From Excoecaria cochinchinensis (lineage: Eukaryota > Streptophyta > Magnoliopsida > Malpighiales > Euphorbiaceae): 64,000 nucleotides of DNA. The stretch is taken from assembly GCA_947683425.1 (NCBI GenBank), contig CANTUQ010000058.1, positions 17,175,501 to 17,239,500 of the forward strand. Direction: 5' to 3'. Shown in pieces: positions 24,061-35,100 of the stretch. Each line of letters begins with the position of its first letter. The first letter of the stretch is position 1. The translations under genes were made by a program, and so were the position numbers. The notes beneath the pieces are model-generated. The model was not told where the DNA came from. It saw only the letters and a program-made list of their open reading frames with translations, and did not search any database.

Positions 24061-25038
24061 ATCTCGATGACTTCCATTTCTTTATACTCCCTGCTCCATG
24101 CCAGACTCAACGCTATAGAGACTTTGTTTTGATGGAAAATTTCATGCAGTTTTATTTAATTAATTAAGGTTTTTTATTTATATTTTTCTTTTATATACAG
24201 GGACTGAAATAAAAAAGAATATCAGACTCGAATCTAATGTTCTTGAATTATCAGAACGTTTTCTTGAATTATGCAATGTTCTTTTGATCAGACGCTCCGC
24301 CACACACTAGACTGCCATACCGTTCCAAAGTATTACATATAATCTAACTATGATTTATAAAAAATGAAATATTTATGTTTTATTAGTTTATTACAGGTAA
24401 GGTAAGCAACTCAATGGGCGTTTTAAGGTTGTTGTTGGATAATTCATCAAAATAAGCAGAGAGAGATTAGTTGAGCTAAATTGGGATAATGTTTGTTGTT
24501 TCGAGTGATTATTAAACTGTCTTCTGCGAGTGTCGTAGGTGGAACCTACTGTTGGCCATTCTCTAAATAGGTCCTTCAATTCTGAAGTTCGAATGTCAGT
24601 GAAATCATATACTATATAAAGTATTTACGTAAAGGACAGAAAGATAATTAATTTGATGTGCTACAAATATTATTATGACATGTTTTAAGAATATTTATTA
24701 CATCGAAACAAACAAATAGGTCTTCTTTAGCTTTATAATTCTTTCTATCCTTTCACTCAAACACTTCATGCAATGTGCCCTCTAATGACATTAGGCCCAA
24801 CCAAAATTCAGTTAACTCAAAGGCTTTTATTTATTTTTATTTCGGCTTTGTTATTGGGTGGATTTTGGTTTTGTGTTTTCTAAAATCGCAAAATTTTTAT
24901 TCGATTTCGGTTTTAATTTTTACACATATTTTGATTGTTAGGTTATTTTGATTCTATTCATGTGCACCTTTACCTTCTTTATATATATATATCTTTTTGT
25001 AAAATTTATTAGGATTTACTGTGAAATTTTCAAGTTTA
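24061..25038. other. AT-rich intergenic sequence
   Basis: No gene, repeat boundary or RNA gene recognised. Confidence 0.4.
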
Positions 25039-25047
25039 TTTTAACAA

Positions 25048-27020
25048 AACAGAATAGGCAATTTGCCCCTTCAAGTTGTTGTGGTTTGCATTCCGTCCCT
25101 CGAACTTATAAGTTTACTAATTAAACATTTAAAATTGATTTTAAAGATAACTATAAACACAGATTTGAAGAAAATAGAGCACATGAAAGACACACGCGTG
25201 ACTCGTCATTTTTAACGAACAATTAGCTGACTCGTGAATTAAAAGAATTCAATCTAAATTTACTTACCCACTTTTCTCTCTCCTCCCCTCTCTCTGCCTT
25301 CTCTTTCCTTTCTCGTTTCTCTCTTCCCTCTCTCTCTCCGGTGGTAGCTCAGGCAGATCCAGTGCCATCAACCAACCCAGCCGACGCTGCACCGCTCCAA
25401 AAAATCCAGTATAGCAACCAGCATAGCTGACATCGCACCGCTCCGGTAGATCCAGCGCTAGCGGCCAAGCTCCCAATAGAGCTTACCAGCGTCATCAAGG
25501 CGGAGAACATGGTCAGGTTGTTGGGAGAGGAATTGCTTCGATTTTGGTAAGGAATATGAAGTAAGAATCGCGCTGCACGAGGGATTCGAGATGGGGATTT
25601 CGGGTTGAGGAATGCTGAACAGGTTTGGTGCATGGGGATTCAGATTTTTTGCGCTTCTTCGTGAATTTTTTAGGAGTTTTAGTGACCAGAAAAGAGGTGG
25701 CTAAATTGATTTGTTGATTTTTTGAGTTCTTGAAACTGTTAATTAATTGATTGATTTGTTGATTTTTTGAGTTCTTGAAACGTTAATTAATTGATTTATT
25801 GATTTTGAGTTCTTGAGAGTTTGATGGATTTACAATGTATTGGATGTGTGTTTGGTTTTTTCTATCTTTCTCTTATTATCAAATTATCCTGTATTTGAAT
25901 TTTGAGTTCTCATTGTCAAATTATCATTGTTTTGAAAACCGAACTGGACTGGCTGTTTGAACCGATTCAACCGCGAACCGGGTAGGGAACCGAATCGATT
26001 CAATGCAAAAAAACCAGAATAGATAAAAAAACCGGTTTGCACATTGAAAAAATCGGGTTGAACAGGAAAAAATAAAATATATTCTAAATTATATTTTCAT
26101 ATTTTTATTAAATATATTTTATAATCCGGGTTAATAGTTGTTGAATATTATTCGATTAAAAATTTATATTTGATGACAAAATTAATTTATATTAATATTA
26201 AACTTGATAAAATTGACCATTATGTGAAATTATTTTTACTATATTTTTATTTTATATTTTTTTAGATATTTAATAACTAAATAATTTAAATGTAACGGAA
26301 TATTAAAAAAAATGAATATAAACATGATAATTATAAAAATAGTTAACATCATAAAAATAAATTTTACAATTGAAAATAAAATTAAAAAATTTATAAATTC
26401 AAAATTACATTTTTCTTATAAATTTAAATATTTTTTAAAAAAAAATCAATTGTTGTGGTTAATTTTTTAAATATATTTTTAATTTTTTATTAATAATTAT
26501 ATTTTAAAAAAAATAAAAATTCTGAGTCAATCCGATCAAATCAGTTGACTCTTGACCCAGTTGCAGGTCGAGTCGATGTCCGATTTGGTTTTAAAAACAT
26601 TGCAAATTATTCATTGAAATTTGAAGGTTTATTCAAAAAAGTGTTTTTGATACTAAGATGGAAACAAGGTTTATTCAAAAAGTGTTTATTCAAAAAAGGT
26701 TTATTCTTTTGTTCTTGTGAGCTTTGAGTTCTTGATACTCAATGGAAATAGAAGAAGAGAGTTGGAGACGATGAAGCAGTTGCCGAAAAATTAGAGGATT
26801 TTTTTTTTATCTTATCAGATTTCATCAAATATCACGCGCCCACAAAATAGTGTAATAAACTCTTACCAGCCACGTCAGTATTTTTATGTCACATCTGATA
26901 TCCAATCATCAAAAAAATTTTATTTTTATTTTAATAAGTAATTATAGGTGTTTAAATAGTAAATTTATAAGTTTAAGGAGCGGCATAACAAACATATACA
27001 AATTGAAGAGGCAATTTGCC
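25048..27020. mobile_element. Non-autonomous MULE-like element, possible Pack-MULE
   Basis: The ends carry long imperfect inverted repeats: left from 25057 (GGCAATTTGCCCCTTCAAG) and right, read in reverse from 27020 (GGCAAATTGCCTCTTCAA). They share 'CGTCCCT.GAACTTATAAGTTTACT' style sequence for 80 bp or more. TTTTAACAA occurs at 25039-25047 and 27021-27029, a candidate 9-bp target duplication as Mutator-like elements make. On the left, 9 nt (25048-25056) separate it from the repeat start, so the exact end is uncertain. No transposase. A GC-rich, CT-tract-bearing segment (25268-25640) could be captured host sequence; I do not recognise it. Confidence 0.6.
25925..26602. mobile_element. Nested hAT-like non-autonomous element
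   Basis: 678 bp inside the MULE-like element. Terminal inverted repeats CATTGTTTTGAAAACC and (right, reversed) CAATGTTTTTAAAACC; 8-bp duplication CAAATTAT at 25917-25924 and 26603-26610. The subterminal region is rich in 'accgaa/cggttt' motifs and the interior is very AT-rich. No ORF. Confidence 0.75.
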
Positions 27021-27029
27021 TTTTAACAA

Positions 27030-28920
27030 TTAATAAGACTATTGAATATCCGGTAAAATAAAATTAAAAATAAATAATTATTTTATTAGAGCTTTAAAGT
27101 CCTAGAAATGGCAATAAACAGTAGAATTTAGAAAAGGACAAAGTGGTGAAAATGATGAATAAAGATATGGTGAGATTTAGCCATTAAAAGGGTTATGGGG
27201 TCTTTGGATTAGCAATAATCAAAGGAATTTTTCTGATGAAAATTAAATTATCAACATTTTAATTATGTCCTTATAAATGCTCGAAACCTTTATTATAGAG
27301 AGAATCTTAATGATTCAGGCACATGCTTGTGGGATGGCTTTGGCTTAGTTGGGATTTCTTTTTCAGCTTATAATAATACTCATAGTCTCACACTAATAAT
27401 TTGAGTTTGACCATTTTTTAATTAGGATTTTATTATTTGGAGTGTTGTCATATAAGGAATGACAATAATAATAAATACTTTTGGAATGTGTAGAAATCAT
27501 CCCAAGTATCCTCAAGGATATACATCTATACGTATATTGTTTTAGAATTTATCATATTATGTCATGATATTTGTCGTTTAAAGTTTATGCACCCGAATCA
27601 AAAAAACTAATTAATAGCAATCATTAGACAAAAATATCCTTACTTGATTTAACATTGATCACTTAATTAAGAAAATAAATAATGGGTGAAGAGGAAAAAA
27701 CGAATTTAGAAAATTTTAAAAAAATAATTAATAAGAATAAATTTAGAAATAAATTAATATTTTCTTAAATTTTTCAAAGAGACAAATATTTTGAAATAAA
27801 AAAAAAAAATCTCTAAAACGATGAATATTGTGAGATGGAGATGGTATGTGTGTTCGCAAAACGCATTTAGCAAAGCATGGCGGATGAAGTAAGCTCACAG
27901 TTGAATCAATAAAATATAAAATGTTTAATATTAAATTACAAGTGGTAAGTTGACATTGATAAATCAACTTAATTTTTGTTAATAAATTAAGTTTAAAGAT
28001 GGTGGTGATGATGGTATGCAAAGTTGTTCAACTGTTCTGATAGTAAATGTCAAAACCATATCAACCAACATTATTATTAAAAAAAAACTTTAGGAAATTT
28101 AAAAATCTTGTAGTGCCCATCTACTTATAATTTTATATTGTTATTTGAGTTGGATTGGATATATGGTAGTTGTCTTTTTCCTTTGATTTTTTTGACTTTT
28201 ATTCCTTTGCTGTACTATATAGTCCTCTAAATATTTAAAAACACAAAACTAATTAAATAATAAAATTCTTATTTTTACAAAGTAAAATAGTGTTATTTAT
28301 ACTTATTATGTGGCTGAGCTAATTTTGCTTTGAATTATGAGATGGATATTTATGATATCATTGACCCATAATGAGAAGATTTAAAGAGTTGATACATATA
28401 TAGAGCTAATTTTGCTTTTAATTTAAGATCCATTTGATCCATTTCATCACTGTTTTTATTTTTTATTTTTATTATTTTTACGCCATTGTCTAAATTACTC
28501 CAATAGAAATTTATGATAAATTAAAATTTTATAAAAAAATTGAAAAATTATGTTTTTGATGATGAGAAAAGGAAAAAACAATTTAAATTAATATTTCTAA
28601 TTTAGAACAATTTCATTTCGCTCCGTCCTTATATATCCATAAAATTTAAAATGTCATTTGCTTCTTTGACTTCTATACATATTATAGTTTTTCAAATTTT
28701 ATTATTAGTAATGGGCTTAGCCTAACCTTTGTTTTGAGTTTGAATTAGGCTTTTTCTGAACAACAAAAACAGAAGCTAAGTGACATTATGGGTCATCCTA
28801 AACCAAATATTGAACTAAACTGCACAAATCTGCACGTAATAAAATAAAGGTCCTTAAAACTGAGTGGAGAAGAAGAAGAAAGATTATGATTAATTCTATT
28901 TAAGTATATGAAGAGTATAC
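27030..28920. other. AT-rich intergenic sequence
   Basis: About 1.9 kb without a recognisable gene, RNA or bounded repeat. Confidence 0.4.
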
Positions 28921-28925
28921 ACTAC

Positions 28926-29557
28926 TGATGACCGAGCGAATTTTCCGGGCAAGCAGGGAAGAATATTCCGAGCTTCTTCTGAGCTACGTCCGGGCAATCA
29001 CCTGAAAATAAGATTCCGACGGGTTTCCGACAAGGGAGACTCCGACGGTCAAGTCAGTAATTTTGGAAAGTCAAGTAGGATAAAGAGAGAGTTTCTGAAA
29101 TCTGAGCCAAAAAGGAGAAGAAGAAGGATCCTTTCTTATGAGGTGTAGTGCTTCTTTTATAAGTCCATTACTCATGATGACCATTTGGGGCCCGGTTACT
29201 TTAATTGATGGGCAATGAGTGTGAATAACGGTTACCTTAACGGCTAGTTCACTGTATAACGGGTATGACAGCTGTTTTGTCGAACCGATCTATCTTTGGA
29301 GTTACCGAGCTCTACGATGGACCGGGCTCAGTATTTAGGCGACTATGAGAGCTTTCCGAGTTATATGACAGAGTACCTGCAGTCAGGTAAACCGAGTACT
29401 TTACCGAGTTAGATGTTTTGTTCTTGTATCATTGAACTAAAGCCGGGCACTATCCGGAGGCATATTCCGATGCATGATCCGAGCCATGAGGCATATTCCG
29501 AGGCATAATCCGAGCCATGAGGCATATTCCGAGGCATAATCCGAGCCATGAGTATCA
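28926..29557 (-). repeat. 3' LTR of the Tat element
   Basis: 632 bp, TGATGACC...GTATCA on plus. Next to its inner edge is the polypurine tract (minus AGGGGGGGACTTA, 29558-29570). Three 31-bp tandem units lie at its inner end. Confidence 0.95.
29458..29550. repeat. Three 31-bp tandem units in the LTR (also 37933-38025)
   Basis: Units 29458-29488, 29489-29519 and 29520-29550 share AGGCATATTCCGAGGCATAA; units 2 and 3 are identical and unit 1 has two changes. Because the element reads minus, they lie at the very start of the U3 region. Confidence 0.9.
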
Positions 29558-29810
29558 TAAGTCCCCCCCTCATGCACATGATATTTATGTCATGTAGGCG
29601 GGAAGGTTTGGAGTTTTATGGGGGGAAAAATTCAAATGTCTGAGCGGGACGTGAGCTGTCGAGCGTGATTGACGCTTCGATTCTTGTGAGGGGACGTTTC
29701 CGGTTCCCTATGCCATTTATTGTGTCTCTTCGGTGTTCGTGACCGCCAAAAGGGGTATCCTATGGGAGTGTGCCAAGTGTCGTGTTCTTATTGGGCGCTC
29801 GGTTTTGCCC

Positions 29811-29826
29811 TGGCTTATAAATAGGT
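29811..29826 (+). promoter_or_regulatory. TATA box of the antisense gene
   Basis: 'cttataaatagg' lies about 200 nt upstream of the antisense gene's ATG on plus and just inside the 3' LTR. The diverged element at 3488-4470 has a TATA-like box in the same place (near 4252), which supports function. Confidence 0.5.
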
Positions 29827-30015
29827 TAGATGTTTGGGTATTTCAGCTGCTTTGCACTCTTGAAGTTCTCGATTCTCTCTAAATTTCTTCTCCTTGTTCT
29901 TGGTGTTCTTCGCTTTCCGGCCTTCTTTCCGGTGACCGTGCGTCGTGTTAGCGTCTTCAGATCATCTCTCCCAAGTGATCCTGCCGATTTCAGGTTAGTC
30001 TACTTTCTCTTCATC

Positions 30016-31870
30016 ATGAGTTTCTCGGAGGACTCTATTGAGAGGATGGTGGAGGAGGGTCTCGCCGCTCCAAGCTCGGGCAATGATTCGCCCCCTTCTA
30101 CTAGCTCTCGCCCAGAAGGCCCTTCTGCTCGAGTGGTCGATCAACCGAGCTCTAGATCAGGGAAAACCACAAGAGATATCACTCGGGTGGGAAGTATACG
30201 TTCAAGTATACTTCCGATCGAGTTGGAAATGCTGAGATCAAAGCACGATATTCCTTCCGAGTATGCAATGGAAGCTCCGGGTTTATCTACTCGGGCCAAT
30301 GCTCGATATCCTGGAAAAAGGAAGATTATCGTTTACGAGGCCAACTTTGAAGCCGGGGTGAATCTTCCTTTAACAGCTTTTGAAGTCGACTTCCTGAATT
30401 ATTATGATATGACACTCGGGCAAGTTCATCCGAATGCTTGGCGAACACTTTCAGCCTTGCAAATATGGTCATACGAGCATGATATCAATTTAAGCATCCG
30501 CCTCTTCCGAGCCACCCACAAAGTAGGCCTTCGGATTCATGGAGAGGACCATAATTATATCCAGGCTCGGCCTGGATATAGTCTTTTCGTGGGGAATCCC
30601 GAGTCATTGAAAAAATGGAAAGATCGTTTCTTCATACTGAAGAGTCAGACGGATTTCCCTTTCCGGACTCAATGGGGTCGGTATGTCAACAGGAATGACA
30701 ACCCCATGATTCTGAGTGAAGAGGAGGAGAACATATTGGCTCGGTGGAAGGTGCTAGCAGCCGAGAAGGTTGACATTAATGTTCAACTTCAATGCGGTGT
30801 CCCTCCTCCACCTCCAAAACCGAAGCGAAAGAAAAGAGGTAGATATATTCATTTCTATTTTCCGAGCTCTGATATGTGTCTTATTGTTTCGTTTTTTGTA
30901 GTGATGAAGAGGTCCGGAACGCCTTCGGTTGCCGAGGTCATCAAGGCAAAGAAACGAAAAGCCCTTGCTGGGACTTCTACCTCTGCCGCTGCTCCAACTG
31001 TTTCACCCAATCCTGAGCCTAATGTGACTGAGGGTCAGGGCCTGGGTGAAGCAAGCCCTGTATTGGTCGTGGACCGTATTGATTCCGAGCCTGCCTCCAT
31101 CGAGACTCCTATTTCACAGCCAACTGAAGGCCAATCTGCCCCCCAGGAAGGGGCTGCTCCATCTTCTGATCCTCGCGTTGTGGCAGAGGATGTGAAGGCA
31201 TTTTCCGAGGAGGTAGTGAGATTTTGGCAAAGCCGAGGGGATTATTGGTCAAAGAATAGGACCGAGTTCACTACGTTCGCACACCGAGTGGCTTGCGTAC
31301 CTTCTGAGACCGCCCCCTTGGTGAAGGTCGGGGCTGAGCAGTTGGCCGAAATAATGAAGAGGCACGAGATAGAGGTAATTCTGCTATACTCCGAGTCTTT
31401 CGTTTGATGATAACAGTTGATTAAAAATCTAAGTGTTTGTGCAGGGGGCTATGATAGCCGGGGCTGCCATCGCCAAAATGAACAAACTTATAACAAGCAA
31501 AAAGAAGGAAAAGGCAGAGAGGGATCGGCTTCGTGATGAGCTCGGTGAAGCCTTGTCCAAGATAGAAACTGTAAATAAGCGAGCTTCAGAGGCCGAAGAA
31601 GAAATGCAAGCCCGGGCAGCTGAAGTGCTAGTAGAAATGGAGAGGGCTTCCAAGGCCGAAGCGGATCTGAAGAAGGCTCAGACCGAGCAGGAGGCACTTG
31701 TGAAAGAGAATGCCGAGCTTAAGCAGATTGTGGCAGACTTAGAATATAAGATGGTCGATATGGCTGCTGATAAATGTATGTCGTTCGGCGGTAAATTGAT
31801 TCAGTCAGTTAAAGACCGATATCCGGACATGGATTGGTCTTGGCTCGAAGATGTTTACCCCGACGATTAG
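30016..31870 (+). CDS. Antisense gene of the Tat element ('putative gypsy type transposon' family)
   Basis: It runs opposite to gag-pol. Likely exons 30016-30838, 30902-31374 and 31445-31870, giving 573 residues. Intron 1 (63 nt, GT at 30839, AG at 30900-30901) is a multiple of three without a stop, so retention would also be readable. Intron 2 (70 nt, GTAATT..GTGCAG) must be removed because of stops. The N-terminal half carries the plant domain recorded as 'Transposase_28 / putative gypsy type transposon' (PLTAFEVDFLNYYDMTLGQ, HPNAWRTLSALQIW), then a Ser/Pro/Ala-rich linker with basic KPKRKKR, then a C-terminal coiled coil (exon 3, Glu/Ala/Lys-rich). Function unknown; not a transposase by any catalytic motif I can see. 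The upstream part of the frame (29830-30015) is taken as 5'UTR. Confidence 0.75.
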
Positions 31871-32132
31871 TTAGGATTCAGCTTTGTACATTTCTTTTGA
31901 ATTAATAAAATTTTGTTTTGTTCGGCAGGATCGAATGTGTTCAATGTTTGAATTTCTTTTGTTCGGTAAATCGAGTATAACAGATATTTGAATATCTTTT
32001 GTTCGGTAGATCGAGTATAATAGATATTTGAATATCATTTGTTCGGTAGATCGAGTATAATAAAACTTGGAAGTTTGAACTTCGAATGCCTTAAATGAAT
32101 GTAGACAAACAGCTCGGTAAAATATGACAAAC

Positions 32133-35100
32133 TCACTGAAAATATTTTTTCAAATGAGAGACGTTCCATGAGTGGGGGAGCACTTTTCCCGAGAGGTCTT
32201 TGAGCCTGTAAGCCGATCCTTGGACTTGATGAATTTCATAAGGGCCTTCCCAGTTTGGACCGAGCTTTCCCACTCCCCCCATATTCTGTGTAGCAATGAT
32301 TTTTCTAAGGACCAATTGACCGATCTGAAAAGACCGATGATTAATATGCCTGTCATGATATACAACCATTCTTTGTTTGTAAATAGCCGTTTGGACGAGC
32401 GCTGATTCCCTGACTTCTTCTAACCGATCAACATGGTATGATAAGGCTTCGTCATTTGCTTGCTGTTTGTATGAGATTACCCGAGCACTTGGGACCCCGA
32501 TTTCGCAAGGAATCACCGCTTCGGATCCGTATGTTAGTGAGAAGGGCGTGTGCCCGGTTGCTGTTTTGACTGATGTCCGGTATGCCCATAGGACGTGTGG
32601 AAGTTCGTCAACCCATAAACCTTTGGCTTTATCCAGTCGCTTCTTTAGACCTGCTAGAATAGTTCGGTTTGTGACCTCCGTCATTCCGTTGGACTGTGGA
32701 TGATAGACCGAGGTGAAGCAGAGTTGAATTTTTAGCTCGGCGCAGAAATTTTTGAAGGCTGAGCAATCGAATTGCTTGCCATTGTCTGAGATAATTGTGT
32801 GAGGAATCCCAAACCGAGTTATGATATCTTTCCGAACGAACTTGATGATGTTCGCTGGCGTGATTGTTGCTAGAGGCTCGGCTTCTACCCACTTCGTGAA
32901 GTGATCAACTGCCACCACCAAGAATTTCCTCTGGCCTGTAGCCATGGGAAAAGGACCGAGGATGTCGATTCCCCATTGGGCGAATGGCCATGGACTGTAT
33001 ATCGGTACTTGGCGAGTCGATTTGCTGTGCAGAATGTTGCCGTATTTTTGACATTTATCACATTTCTGAACGAGTTCCCGGGCATCTTTCTCCATTGTAG
33101 GCCAGTAGTAGCCCTGTATGAGAGCTTTCCGAGCTATAGCTTGCCCGCCTTCATGAGCTCCACAAATACCTTCGTGTATTTCTCTGAGTACATAGTCCCC
33201 ATCTTCCGAGCTTAAGCACAAAGTCCATGGGTGTGAGAATGAGCGTCTGTACAATTTTCCATCGAGAATGGCGTATATTGCTGATTTCCGGACTATCTTC
33301 CGGGCTTCAAGTTGATTGGATGGGAGAGCTCCAGTGTCCAGAAACTGATAGATCGGTAATCGCCATCCGTCCATTATTTCGTTAAGCTGAACTTGATACG
33401 TCTCATAGGATGGCGATTTGATGATGCAAAATATGACCTCAAGTGGGGGGTTTTGAGAGTTATCCGATGCCCTTTTTGCTAGGGCGTCTGCTTCTTTATT
33501 GTCATTCCTCGGGATCTGCTCGATAGACCATGCGCACCCGGAATTCCTCAATTGGGAGAGTAGGAGAATGACGAACTCCTTATACCGAATCATATTGTCT
33601 TCCTTGGCTTCGAATCTACCGAGTATTTGATTTACCACTAGCTGTGAGTCAGAAAAAATGGCAATTGAGTCCGGTTTAACTTCCATCGCCAATTGTAGTC
33701 CGAAGCATATAGCCTCATATTCGGCTATGTTGTTAGAAGCTGGAAAAGCAAGTTGGGCCATGCCTTTGATGATGATCCGTCCCGGGCCTATCAGTATTAT
33801 TCCGACACCTGCTCCTTCGACTGTAGAGGCGCCATCTGTGTATAACTTCCAAGACCGGGTATCCGGCTCGGGTGGTGGGGTATGCAATTCAGCTATGAAG
33901 TCTGCTAATACCTGTGCTTTCATAGATGGTCGAGCTTCATATCGGACATCTAGCTCGCCTAACTTGGTGGACCATTCAGTGAGCCGACCTGATGCTTCTG
34001 GGCGTTGCAGTACTTTCCTCAAGTTTGTATTAGTCCGGACTATTACAGTATGTGCCTGGAAGTAGGGTCGCAGTTTGACTGTCGTAGTGATCAAGGAGTA
34101 CGCCAGTTGTTCCAGGATGGGATAGTTGAGCTCGGCTCCTTTCAGTACCTTGCTGACATAGTAGATGGGGTACTGTTGGTTACCTTCCTCTCGAATGAGC
34201 ACAGATCCGACAGCTCCTGGTGTGACAGCTAAGTAGAGGTATAAAATATCGCCGGTTTGTGGTCTGCTCAATAGTGGGGGCGAGCTAAGAAAGGACTTGA
34301 GATCTTCAAAGGCTTGCTGGCACTCCTCGGTCCATTCGAAGTTCTTGAGATTCTTAAGCGCTCCGTAGAAGGGAAGACAACGTTTGGCCGAGCAAGAAAT
34401 GAACCGACCCAAGGCGGTTATCTTACCATTGAGAATCTGCACTTCCTTCATCGTCTTTGGCGGGTGCATGTCGAGTATTGCTCGGATTTTCACAGGGTTT
34501 GCTTCTATACCTCTCTTCGAAATCATGAAACCCAAAAACTTTCCGGACTTGACGCCGAAGGCACATTTTTCCGGATTAAGCTTTAAGCCACACTGCCTAA
34601 GAACTTGAAAATTTTCCCGGAGCTCGGTGGGAAGAAGTTCTGAAGACCGGGCCTTGACAATCATGTCGTCTACGTAGACCTCCATGTTCCGACCTATCTG
34701 TTCGGCAAACAATTTGTTCATTAACCGCTGGTAGGTTGCGCCGGCGTTCTTCAGCCCGAACGGCATCCTTTGGTAGCAATATGTGGCCTGGTGAGTGATG
34801 AAGGCCGTTTTCTCTTCATCTTTCGGATTCATTGGGATCTGGTGGTATCCGGATGATGCATCTAAGAATGCATATTCTTCGAACCCAGCAGTAGAGTCTA
34901 CGAGTAGATCAATGTTTGGCAAAGGATAGCTGTCTTTTGGGCATGCTTTGTTGAGGTCGGTAAAGTCTACACACATACGCCATTTTCCGTTGGACTTTTT
35001 TACTAGGACTACATTCGACAACCATTCCGGATACAAGACTTCTCGGATAAATCCGTTCTGTAGGAGGACCTCGGTTTCATGCGACATGGCTAGCTGTCGT

